Assembly: GCA_013397455.1 (NCBI GenBank)
Contig: VYZB01000040.1
Location: 3,111,869-3,175,868, forward strand
DNA length: 64,000 nt
Direction of reading: 5' to 3'
Source: Crotophaga sulcirostris
Lineage: Eukaryota > Chordata > Aves > Cuculiformes > Crotophagidae
Shown: in pieces, positions 24,453-35,729 of the stretch
Numbering within the stretch: position 1 is the stretch's first letter
How the letters are laid out: each line of letters begins with the position of its first letter
Notes under the pieces: generated by a model
What the model saw: only the letters and a program-made list of their open reading frames with translations
Told to the model about the DNA's origin: nothing
Database searches by the model: none
Position numbers and translations under genes: made by a program

Positions 24453-27045
24453 TTAGGTGCCTTATTTAAACTCCTCCTTCTGCTGGTAATCCAGAAGACT
24501 TGATGCCCTGAAGAGCTCAGGTCATCTGAGCTTATTCTTGAGCTTATAGATGACAGCTACTTAAAAAAGGGTGCTGACAACACATTGCTCAACCACAACA
24601 GAAGGTGACTTTAGGGGCATGCATCCCATTTTTAGGCTGAGATTGTATATGAACAATAAGAAATTATTGCCCGATGAACTCTGGGTTCATCTATTTGTAA
24701 GACATTAGGTCACTGCAAACAACATGTTTAAGATTGCCTAAAATTTCGTGGAACTGTTTACTTTGGGAGGGGAACCGACAAACAAGCAATGGAAAGAATT
24801 CAAAGGCAGGAAACTTTTGGAGCTGTAAGCTGTTCTCAGTCTGCTTGTTCAGGTTGTAAGCATGGTTGGGAACAGGTTGTGTTAAGTCTTCCTCAGGTAT
24901 GGGGAAAAAGACAAACCTAGAAGTAAGGCATTGTTGTTGAACATTTTGCATAGAATCAAGTTTGGAGGTCTGGTAAAAGGTTTTTACCTTGTTGTAAACT
25001 GGTTTATCAAGTTATCTGCAATTGGTGAAACTGATTTGATTTACAGAATTAAGTGTTGGTAGTGAAAAAACCCTTGGAACAGTTCCATTGTAACTGCTTC
25101 CAGAAAATTAATAAGGAGCCTCAATGAAAGATACAACATTTTAATCCCCAACTGGAGAAGTCTAAGTGTCAAATCCCAGGATTGACACTGCAAATGACTT
25201 AGAAAACAGCAGTCACTCAGGTCAAGGAGAACAAATAACCACGTCTGGAAATTGTCTCGGTGCCACTCATCTCAGTAGGAAATGCCACAAAAGTGATGAT
25301 GAAACAGTGCAGATTGCAACTTCTCCTTGGGAGGTGGGGAGCCCCTGGGAACAGGCTTAGACAACTTCTCTAAAAACAACCAGACAACTTGTTTTTGTTA
25401 TATAGAATAATATATTACCTTGAAATTAACCTGCACATTTGCACTGGCCAGGTGTCTTACTGTAAAACTGAGATGGCATGGAATTACAATGGAAAAATAA
25501 ATTCATCTGTAAATACACAAAATGTCCAGCAGCTTTCTTGACAGCTTGTATGTTTTCCTCAGCAGACACCACAGTGGTTTCATAGTTGAATGTCTGATCA
25601 CTCTTCAGCATTATCACATCTAGTCCTCGCCAAGTTACACAGTGTTTCCTGTTTACAAAAACAGGAAATTGCTGGAGCAGAAAGGGCAGGTTGCAACAAC
25701 TTATTTATTACTGTTGGGTTTTTCTCTACCCTTGCTAACTACCCCGAAACCAAAAGAAATGTTGGCGAGAGCGCGCTCCATATCCATGCACCACAGAAAA
25801 GGGTGTAAATCACTGCCTCTCATGCTGGCTTTCAGCTATGCTGTCATTTATCCATGAGGAGGCATGTTTTGCTTTACTCAGTACCTTTACTGTTTGTAAA
25901 GGCAAATAATCTCCTATATTATTTCTAATCAGTGTGGAACTTAACACGATCCATATACTGCTTGCTTCTCTGTCTCAATGGTGCCTCCAACTTCCTCAAA
26001 ATTACAGCATTTTCATTAATTTGACTACCTGATTTTGTAAAGGAGTACGACACCACCGTATGCTCTTCATAAAACAATTCAGAGGCCCTGAGTATATTTT
26101 CTTACCACCTGGATCTTTTGAAGTGCCACCCCGGTTGGGCAGATGGAGGCTGTTTGGCCTTTAACCTGCAAGACTGTGGATGATTTAAATTCAAGTGCAA
26201 TGTCGGCAGATGGAGCTGGTTTAAGGAGCTCAGTCTGCACATCCTGCAGTGCTGTACTTGGTTGCACAGGTTTGGCAGAGCTTTGTCCCAGCAAATGTTG
26301 CAATCCCAGACTCAAAACAGGGAGAGAACATATCAGTTTCTGTTGCCATTATTAAATTTGTCATTTAAATGTTGATTGAGCCTAAGAACAAAACCCTGAG
26401 TTATTAGCATTAAGAAAAAAGACAGCAGAACAGACAAACCTTGAACACCAGATCATTTTGCAGGAGGGCAGTGTGAACTGCCCTTGTCCTCATTCAGCTG
26501 CTCCAGTAACAAGGCAGTCAAGCACGAGGCCTCCAGAGATGCCAGTATAAATTGCCTGTTGTAATTAGTCCAGGAAGGTGTTAAATGCAAGGGACACTTC
26601 CTGTGGGTCTTATCCAAGCAGGTCCTGCTATTAATTACAAGGGTGATAAGGGCGCACCCTCTCAGCCTGGAGAGGCAGGAGCTAGAAGAGGAAAACTGAA
26701 TCTTGAATGGCAGGTGCTGAGGCATCCTCAGGGCTGGTTCTCACCCATGGGCCCACTGTGGGCAGTGGTGGTGCCCTCCAGCAGCCTGCTGGCACCCTTA
26801 GGCTGAGCTCCCAGCTCTCCAAGGCTGCCCAGAGAAACTGTCGTGAGAAAGGGCCTTTTTCTCAGCGCTTTAAGAGTTTTCAACAAAAGAGCTTGAAAGG
26901 GAAAACCGACAAGGGTTGCTTCTAAAGGAGGCTTGGCAGCGCCATCCTCACAGCCTTACAGCCCATGCCACCCCACTTGCTTGAGATCTGGCCTTGAACA
27001 AGGTCACCTCAGCTCTGGGGTGGTGATGAGCTGTGAATATTCTCC

Positions 27046-27801
27046 ATGAGATTAAAAAAAAAAAAAAAACCAAAAAAAGAAAAAGAAAAAAACCCTAATT
27101 CCAGGGACCCTGCAGTGCCCGAGCCTGGGAGCAGCTGGCATTCAGGGCTGGTGCATGGAGAGCTGGGGAGCCAGTGTGCTGCAAACACTGGTGGTTTGTC
27201 ACCTGGGATTTTCTCCGAGGAGTTTTGGACCTGGTGGACCTGGAACTGCTTGGTCCTGGGTACTTTGTTCATAATCAAAAGCTCTTTGTGTCTGAGTCGT
27301 CCCCAACCGAGGGGGTCCCAGCTGCTGCCCACACTCTGGGGCTTCCATTATTTCAAGGACTTTTTGTCCACAGTCTGGCATTCTGATTATTTCCCATTAT
27401 TTCCACAACTTCCTGGTGAATGCAATGAAGCTCAAACTGGCACTCAGAGAACACAAGGACAGGAGAAACCTCATCACCCTTCCGTCCCCAGACCCTCTAG
27501 GACATTACAACACCTGTTTTTAGGGGGAGAGCCGTTTTCCTTGAGCATCAGCCTGTGCTGCTGTTGGCAGAAGTGTCAGTCATCTCCCTGTAAGTGTATG
27601 GACACACCAAAACCAGCCCCCTCTGCTCTGCCCTCCCCGGGGTTGGGGCACAGGGGCAGTGCTGGCTGCCCTCCCCTGGCTGGCAAAGCTCCCTACTTTC
27701 ACCGCCAGCCTGTTAGCATTAAAATAGGGGAAAACAGGGAAAAACTGTACTTCTGGTGCGAAACTGGAAGGAAAACCCGGGCAGAGAGCTGGAGGAAATG
27801 A
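27046..27801 (+). other. Longest open frame, probably not a gene
   Basis: This 251-codon frame is the longest in the window. Its ATG sits just before the A-rich tract, so residues 2-16 are a lysine-rich string that is plainly translated microsatellite. The rest is rich in Pro, Ser, Gly, Cys and Trp with no domain, signal peptide or convincing membrane segment. The region is GC-richer than its surroundings, which lengthens chance frames. Overlapping frames of about 100 codons exist on the opposite strand. No promoter or splice context is seen. I consider it non-coding unless conservation or transcript data say otherwise. Confidence 0.3.
27054..27090 (+). repeat. A-rich simple sequence
   Basis: A long A run interrupted by CC and G. 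No recognisable processed transcript precedes it, so I do not call a retropseudogene. Confidence 0.8.
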
Positions 27802-28700
27802 GGCCGTAACACACAAAGGGTCCTGAAGGCAATGGGAACTGGGGCATTTCTGTGGATTTGGCCTTAAAACAGCGTACGAGGTCACACTGGCAAAGCAGGG
27901 CTCGGACCTCCAGATCTACCCGAGGACTGGGCTCTCTTCCTCCACCCCAGAACTGTCAGAGGAGGTGTACAGCAAAGGTTGTCACTTAATTTTCCTTGGA
28001 TTTAGAAACTCCCCCATAGAGATCCTGCCCCACATCCCTCTGCTGGGACTTTTCTTGATGTGGAAGCAGTAAGGCTGGGCAAACAAAAACAGCCCTGCCT
28101 TTGAGACTACGGCAATGACAAAACACTTGACAAGAAAATTGCATGCTTTAACAAGAGCAGGAGTGGTTTGTTTTGTGCTGTTGAAGCTATCTCTCCTGGC
28201 AGAGTGTGTCAACTATCTTGAGCTGATAGATGCTGGCAATTAGCAGTGTTCACAGAAGGGCAATATTCCCCGGGTTGTTATTTGTATAACCTTTATACAG
28301 GGAGCAGGAGCACTAAGAGCCAGGATTACACTTTCTAGATCAAGCCAACCCTTCCTCTTGCATATCATGCTAGCAAAGCACAAGAAGAAAATATATACAC
28401 TATCCAAGAGATAGTGGAGGGACCAGCATTGCTATGGCAGATTGCAGGGAAGTGCTCTCCTCTGGCTGTGCTTCTGTAAGTGCTGCAGACCTGTCAGGCT
28501 TCACACAATGAGGATGAGCCTGGGACTTTCTCAGTATTAGCTGAACAAATGTTAGGTATAGCATCTGAATTATTCATTCAGGATCCCTCCAGTGAGACCT
28601 GGTCTATGAGACATTTCTGTCTCATGAAGGATACCCTTTAGCACCTCAAGTGGAGCTGGGTATGGATGGATGAGCAACTTCTCTGAGTCCTCAGCTCACT

Positions 28701-28762
28701 GTGGATACCTACATGTGGATGTCTACATGTCGATACCTACATGTGGATGCCTACATGTAGAC
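28701..28762 (+). repeat. 14-bp tandem repeat, four copies
   Basis: Four consecutive 14-base units at 28701, 28715, 28729 and 28743, of the form GTGGATACCTACAT, plus a partial fifth. Units differ from each other at one to three positions (for example GTCGATACCTACAT). The junction CTACATGT is nearly self-complementary, so the array also contains repeated palindromic CTACATGTAG-like cores. Confidence 0.9.
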
Positions 28763-29096
28763 AACTAAAGGTATATGTGTTGTCACATGCCGTTTCTATT
28801 CTGTGGAGAAAAAGCAGCCTTTGTGGACCTAGTTATACTTAAATGTCCAAATAAATGTTTTTCTTTGACTTAAAACCGGAAGTGTCATTGGCTTTTAAAC
28901 AGAAGTAGTATTTTCCAAACTTTTTTTTTTCTGTCCTTGATTTTACCCACCAATAGAATGAAGAGCAGGGAGACATTTCCCCACCACCAAAGGGTGCTTG
29001 AAACACACAGAGAGAATAATGAAATTAGTTTGAAATATCCTTGGGAGCCTTCTGATTGTTTTGTAGAACAGTTTGCAATGATAAATGTGATTTTAT
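28763..29096. other. Unique non-coding sequence
   Basis: AT-rich, with a T10 run near 28921. It overlaps opposite-strand frames of about 120 codons (28885-29241 minus, 28937-29305 plus), neither with a recognised domain. Confidence 0.5.
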
Positions 29097-29131
29097 ATGG
29101 TTTGAAAACCATATGGCTTGAAAACCATATG
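29097..29131 (+). repeat. Palindromic 16-bp tandem duplication
   Basis: Two adjacent 16-base units, ATGGTTTGAAAACCAT and ATGGCTTGAAAACCAT, differ at one base. The first, with its flanking AT, forms an inverted repeat with 9-base arms (ATATGGTTT and AAACCATAT) around two bases, so the locus can form hairpins. Confidence 0.88.
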
Positions 29132-31599
29132 AAATGCTTTGTTTGGAGTTGTACTGGATCTAAGTTAAAAATGTTTCCATTTTTATGGAGTGAGGAAGAA
29201 AGGGGTAAAAGGCAGAGAAATAGGGAAGGAACCAAAACCAAAATGGAAACTTTCTGTATCGGCAGGAACTTTTTTTGGATTGAAATGAAAATGTTTCACA
29301 AATAGTTTTTTGAAACAAGCTAAACAGAATTTGAGAAAGATACGGTCAGGTTAAAATAAAACAAATAACAGTGTTTCAGCAATTTGTTAAATGAGATCCT
29401 CAGCATCTTGTACTGATGTGTTAAGAGGTGATCTGTGTAAGAACATTATTTGAAGGCTCTAAAACACCCCACCTCTTGGCGATGCGCTCCTGCTCCCCAG
29501 AATCATCACATGTAAGGAACTAAAATATCCGGAGTTAAATGAACTTAACTAAGAGAAAATGGATGTGTCTAGAGCTTAGCTAAAGCAGTTCTCAATTGTT
29601 TAGTGTTACTGACAAAATTCTAAGTAGGTTTGTGATAATTTGAAAGAGCATACAATCTACTTTTCCTTTAAGTTTGGACAATGCCTAGCAAATTGTTTAT
29701 CTCCATTTTTTCTCTTCCTCAGCCTTTACCTTATCCTCACCATTTTGGGAGCTTGCAGTATCAGAAAAACTAATGTTGTGCAGATTTCCATGCTAATAGT
29801 CGTGGGCTTTAGGAACTTTCCAATAGACTGATTTTTGTCTGGGGAAAAAAACATCATGAGGGATGATTCTGTAGCTGCTGGAAGCAAGGACAATGGATTT
29901 TTTTTGCGGAAATACGCTGTACACTGCATAGATCCAATTACAAATTAGCAATTGTTTGTGGATTTCTACCATGAATATATGACCTCCCATATCATAACGC
30001 GATAATCAAAATTATATGCACCTTGCACATTCCACAGCAATCTCATTACTCAGCAAGATTATGCAAATTGCCATTTTTCACCTAGGTACTATACCTAGAT
30101 ACCCTCTGGAAAATGATTGCAAGGTTTTTGCTCCAACTCTGGCTCAGTCGACACCACACAGAAAACCTAGCCTTGCTTTTGGAGCTGTGGAGAGGTCGAG
30201 GGAAGAGTTTCATATGAATTTGCCAATGTGCACCTTGATCAGTCAATGGTTGCTGTGCATACACTGCCAATAGATTATTGCTGTGTGGGAAGAGGAGGTT
30301 GTTGCCAGCCAAAATACAGGTGCCTAGAGCTGCTTTGCAGCCTACGTACCACAGGCATCCAAGAAACAAAGGAAATACTCCGTGGGCTGTAATTAGGCTC
30401 CAATGACTTATACTTCTTCCCCTTTTCTGAAGGTTCTTATGTTTTATCGAGCCATATTATCTCTTTAAGAGCAATCAGCATCACTGGGTAGCAGGGCCAG
30501 GCCAAGCACAATAGAATAAGCTGGGTCGCTAATTCGAAGCAGATTGCTCCAGCTCTGCAGCAGCGCTGGTGCACGTGGAAGGACATCACACTTCCAAACC
30601 CGACACAGGCTCCCTGATCCAGCCAGAATAAACTGGGTTCTAATCATACCTCAGAAAAAACTTAAGTAAGCTTAATAAATATTATATTTAAATGTACGCC
30701 GCTCTGTGTTTAAACCACTGTAACCAAACTGAAGCAAACTAGAGTTTGTGTTACAAGCACTGTGGAAATATCAACATTTGGCTCTTTTAATAGCCCACTG
30801 TTTGTACTACCAAGCAACAAGCACTCCAAATAAGAAGCCATTGAGAACCTTACCTCCTTCTGACGCCTACTATCTAATGGAGACCAGATGCAAAAGGATA
30901 TCTTGCCTGCAATGAATCAAAAAAGGTGGTATGAATCCAAAGGTGGACAACACAATGGTGTGGGGATCTGGTAATTCAAGGGATTACCACTTGCCTCTTT
31001 CGTCCTGGTTAACTAATCAGTCTGTTTTCTCTGACTTGTTTGAGAACAGGATGAGACAAAAGCACTGTCAGGGCATCATTTAACTCCACAGAAGTCTATG
31101 ATGGGATATGTTATGGTTTGGGGTGATGTATTTTTTTTTCCATTTCTATCAAAATCTTTTTGACTGAAAGTTCCCTAGTAGTTTCCTGGATTATATTTCA
31201 TGGTGACTTTAGAATTTTTTGAGTTGAAAATGAAGAGTGGCAGCTGCTTATGTTCAATTACCATTCAGGTTCCAGAAGTTATTCACCTTGATAAGAAGGC
31301 AAAAAGGGTTTTTAGTGGTGGAGACACAGTCTGTTTGGCATATGCCAGAATATGCCATTCTCATTGGTAAACCAAAAGAGCATAGATTAAGCTCATCACT
31401 TGGCAAAATTGTGTTGGAAATATTTATTTGGAAAACAAAAAATAAAAATGTCTTGCACTCAAATTGGAGGATATACTAAGTGGCCTCCTGAGGCAACAGA
31501 GTACAGATAGATATTTTAAACGCCAAGATAACACCAGGATTAGACAGGCTTGGAAGAAGGCATTACAATTTTCTTTGGAAGGCAGTGTTAGAATTTAAA
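29132..31599. other. Unique non-coding sequence
   Basis: AT-rich DNA with no recognised gene or transposon. Frames are all under about 125 codons and unrecognised. Confidence 0.5.
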
Positions 31600-31880
31600 A
31601 TTATCTGTACAAATTGGAGACAAAGACTGAGAAAGGAAGGGAGAAACTCAAGAAGGACAAGGCATCCCATTTGGGAATAAGTAATTATTCAAAGGAATTT
31701 AAGAGCAACTGATTAGACAGCAGAGGATCTAGGGGCTATAGTGAGACACAAGGTGATCAGAGTCCCCAAAAGGGCATGGGATTGTATATAAACATGAAAC
31801 ATCCACAAAGAAATTCATTCATTAATCTTAATATTGGCAAAACCTCTCTTAGGGCACTGTGTCCAATCCTGGGCTTTCTT
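31600..31880 (+). mobile_element. Ancient CR1/L3-like LINE ORF2 fragment
   Basis: A degraded, frame-broken forward copy of an old amniote LINE. Blocks in order are TACAAATTGGAGACAAAGAC, CTCAAGAAGGACAAGGCATC, CATTTGGGAATAAGTAATTA, GAGGATCTAGGGGCTATAGT followed by GAGACACAAGGTGATCAGAG, and finally GCACTGTGTCCAATCCTGGG. This is the usual order in the region after the reverse transcriptase of L3/CR1-like elements ('acaaattggag ... aataaggacaaatgcaaagt ... ggatctaggggtcatagtgga ... tattgtgtccagttctgggc'). Many substitutions and deletions show great age. The family name is tentative. Confidence 0.6.
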
Positions 31881-34800
31881 CAACATGTAGAAGATTACTA
31901 TAAAGTTTAAAGCTGCAGACTGCTTTTCATTCCAGATGTCCGTCATGCGTAAAGCAAGATGTTATCATGTTCACTACCACCTTTCTTTGCTTTTCTGTGC
32001 TATGTGTGAGCAGTGTGTTTGTTTTTTATTCTCACACCTATTTGGTTAGGAACACAAATTTCTTTGGATATGTGTGGTTACAAATGTGTGTAGACTTTAG
32101 ATAAATTGATGTTTAAGATTGTGAATGCAAGTGCTGTAAAGGTTTAGATGTGTGGACAAGCATGCACATGTATCACTGAGGTGCAGATAGCCAGTTGCAC
32201 ATTCCCAGCAGCAAATATGAAATAAACCCACCTTGGTGATGCAACTTTAGCAGTGGGCCGAAAGTACAGACTTTTAGCTCTGTGATGCACAATACCCAGG
32301 AAGACAAAGAAAAATGGTACTTGTGTGCTGTATCCTGATGAGTTGATCTCCCTCCTCTTTTAGGCACACACACAGACTGTAGCTCTGGGTCCTCCCTTCA
32401 CCTCTGTGTGCAACAGCAGGAGCCCCACTGGCATCACAAGGTGGGAGGCAAAGGCATGCGTCAGGAAAAGAACATCACACATATCCTATGGGGGTTTCCT
32501 AAGCACTGAAATATTTTAAGTGTCCAAATCCTATTAATTTCTAAGGTATTTTAGAAAAATGCAACTTTGGATGTGTGGACATAAACAAGGTGCGCTTAGA
32601 TATTATTCACAGTGGGAAATTGAACACTTTCTAGCACCTACCACAGCATCCCCCTGACCATTGACATTATCTTGTTAAGCTGAGTGGTGTGAGAAGCAAA
32701 ACACTTAGAAGGAGATAAATGAGCTACATCTGAGCACTGTATACTTGATAAATGAGCTGTGCATCCAGGCTGCCTTTCATCTCCGTAGGAAGGAAGGGCA
32801 TTTCAGAGCTCTCTGATCTCACAGCCAGGAAAACAGCTATCTCTGCAGTGACAGAGGCAGCCAGTGCATTAGCCCCTTCCCCTATCAGTGCATTTAAACA
32901 AATCTATCTCACAATTAGCAATTTGCTGTTTTCTCACCATTGCCTGTAATTTGCGGACATCAGTGGGTTGCTTCAAAGTGGGTTCATGCCCTTCTTGTTT
33001 GCTGCTCATGACATACCAGTGCATGAGGGACCAGTTTTGTCAATGTTATTTGAGCTGTGCATCCCTTTCTAATACGGGAGACCTACCTATGTGTGAAGAA
33101 CTGGATGTGGGTCTCACATTCACACAAAACGCTCTTCTGAGAGAACGCAAGTACTCAAAGTCATATGTGAGCCATTATATCTGTTCCCAAAGAAGACTTC
33201 ATGAATTTGCCATCAAGGTTGTAGAAGCAGGGATTAACATAGTGAAAAAGTCACGTGTGTAGGATCAAGAGGTGAGGACATCAATGACACAAACTGATTT
33301 TACAAGATTCCCATCATTTTGAGAATCTCAAGAGTCAACCAATTCTTCTGCCTTCAGGTCAGAACAGAACAGAAGGCAAGTTTCTGACTAGTTTGCTCAA
33401 ACCTTGCATCAAGGCATTTTAAGATGGTCCCTCTGAAAGCTAAGGATTCACCCCGGTTTAATTCTTCAGACCCTGTGCTCAGGTCCTCCAGTCCAGCTGA
33501 GACATGATGTTGGACCTCCAGAAGTCAGACTGAGGAACTGTGAAATTCAGTGTCATCAGAAAGCCCAGTTTGCTTGGAAACAGAAATCCCAACTCCAAAG
33601 GCAAAGTTTGCTATCATAGGAGGAAAACTTCCTGATCCAGCAGACAAGGCAAAACAAGTAAAGAAGATATTTTTTAAGCAGTAAAATCTCTGCAAATGTC
33701 TATTTTGCGAACAATCAAAGTGGATTCTTCTCTGGAAGGTCTGAGTCTTGTAGTATGTTTACTTTTTCCTGACAGACAAGTCTCAAATTAAAAATAAGAT
33801 TTTTTATGTATACAGATTAAAAGTCCTTACCTCTATTTCATTGATGGACAATAGAATTTCAAATGGTATTTATAGATGCCTTTCCTTGGAAAATGTTGGG
33901 GTTTTTTTCTGTAAAGGATATTCCTGTTAGAAAATAATCTGGGATCCAGTCCCAGTGAGATCAAGTCCTAATTGCATCTTGTTTAAGGGTATAATGATAA
34001 ACAGGTTATAGGAGAAACAAACCAGGCCCCTATGGAATCTGTGAAATTTCATGGAGAATGTTAAGTGTGTATTATTATTGTTATTATTTTTTAAAGAGCA
34101 ATTAAATCTTCCAAGTAAGAGGAGAAACGTGCTATTAGCGTTTTTCATTAACCTCTGGGATGCCCTTCACTGTGGTTCTTTTTTCTGTTTCTAGCTAACA
34201 GCAACTCAAAGAATGAAAGCACAGTCTTGATTCACGGCATGTACTTCCCCAGTTTTCCCTTGAGTGCCTTGGCACCATCTCGCAATTAATGCTGCTTGGT
34301 TAATTGGTGTATCACCACTTTAGACTCTGAAGAACTTGAATTAAGCTTCATGAACTTGACTTTGAAAGACAAGGGCTCTTAAAGGAGCTACAGCAGAGGA
34401 ACAGCACTCATCAACAACTTGAACCATTGAGATACCCAAAATGCTGTGTATGGGAATGCCTCAGTTTTTCTTAACATCAGAGAAAACAAGATTTCACAGG
34501 CTTCATGAGAGGGTGGCCTTTGCTTGAAACAAGGACAAAAGAGATGCACGATTACAGGTTAAAACTATCAAAATATTTATGACTTCTTTTTGACCTCAGT
34601 AAGTTTTTCTGGAATTAGGAAATATATTTTTGCTTGTGAATACACGTTTCATGTACTGGGTACAGTTGGGAGATGGTTGGAAAAGGGTTCTTATTTGCTG
34701 CCTGTTCCTGGCTGACCCTAACAACCAACAATGGCAAATAGCCCTGCACTGACTACTACTTAAAGGTATACCCAGGTAAACACCAATTTACTTTACCTAA

Positions 34801-35704
34801 AGAAAAAATTGCTATTTAAATCAGGGTTAATCTCAAGCTTCATGCCTGAGAGAATAGGACCAAAAGTCCAGGATATTTGTCAACTCTTCTGCATCCATTA
34901 TTAATGATGGGGAAATCTGTTTAGGACAAAATAGAAATGTCCTTCTCCTCCTATCAGTGACAGCAATCCAAGGTTACAGGGTCACCACTTCAGCAAATAA
35001 TTATTGTTATTCTTAATATTAAGCACTTAAGTAGTCTGCTTCTATTAAAGAGAAGAAAATCAAATGTTCCCATCAGAAAACTTCCTATTGGCCTAAGGAC
35101 TGAGCTGAAGGGCTTTGAATCTTTAATTTTTGAGTTGTTACCACGCAATCCTCTTGTCTCTACCACTGTGCCCTGTGCTGGTTGGAACCCCTGCCCCTGA
35201 ATCATCACTGGGGAGTGGCTGCTCCAAGCGATCCAAGGAAAAGTGTGAAGCTCTTTGGTGACTGCTGTGGTTTCTACTCTCTGTTTTGCAGGGCTCAGCT
35301 CTTTCCTGGTATTCAGTAAATGACAAATGTGTCGTTTTAGTGGGGTTGTGTAGGGAAGTGTGAATTGTGTCTGGTAATACCTGCTTTGTCAGTTTAGCCT
35401 TTCCAGTAACTGCTAAGGTTATTTCCACCAAAGTGGAAATAAGGATGGGAGTCTGGAAGATAATCATGTTTCCACAGACTTCCTGAAAATCATCATGTAG
35501 GAAGGAAAGAGGAAACCAAATTTGTGTCTCCTGTTGTGGGAAAGCAGAGAAGATTCAGGCTTTGTGGCTCTATTTGACAGCATCCAGCTAATGAAAGGGC
35601 TGATGGCTGCCACTGGCCAATCTGCACAGTCTGCTCCAGCGCTGCTGAAGCATGACCTGCTTTTTATCCTTGGGCTTATCTCAGGGCATACGGGGCAGAG
35701 TTGG

Positions 35705-35729
35705 GGTGAGTGCATGTGATGCACTCACC
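35705..35729. repeat. Perfect short inverted repeat
   Basis: Arms GGTGAGTGCAT (35705-35715) and ATGCACTCACC (35719-35729) are exactly complementary around a 3-base loop. The stem is too short for a typical microRNA precursor. Confidence 0.92.

Larger units (their letters stand above)
24453..28700. other. Unique non-coding sequence
   Basis: No recognised gene. It contains an A-rich tract at about 27054-27090 and a GC-richer part from about 26700 to 27850. The segment at about 26545-26660, with TAATTA-type motifs, is a weak candidate for conserved non-coding DNA, which cannot be judged without alignment. Confidence 0.5.

Noticed and set aside
32888..33262. 124-codon Cys-rich frame
   Set aside because: Cysteines show no regular spacing like that of a known small secreted family, and there is no gene context.
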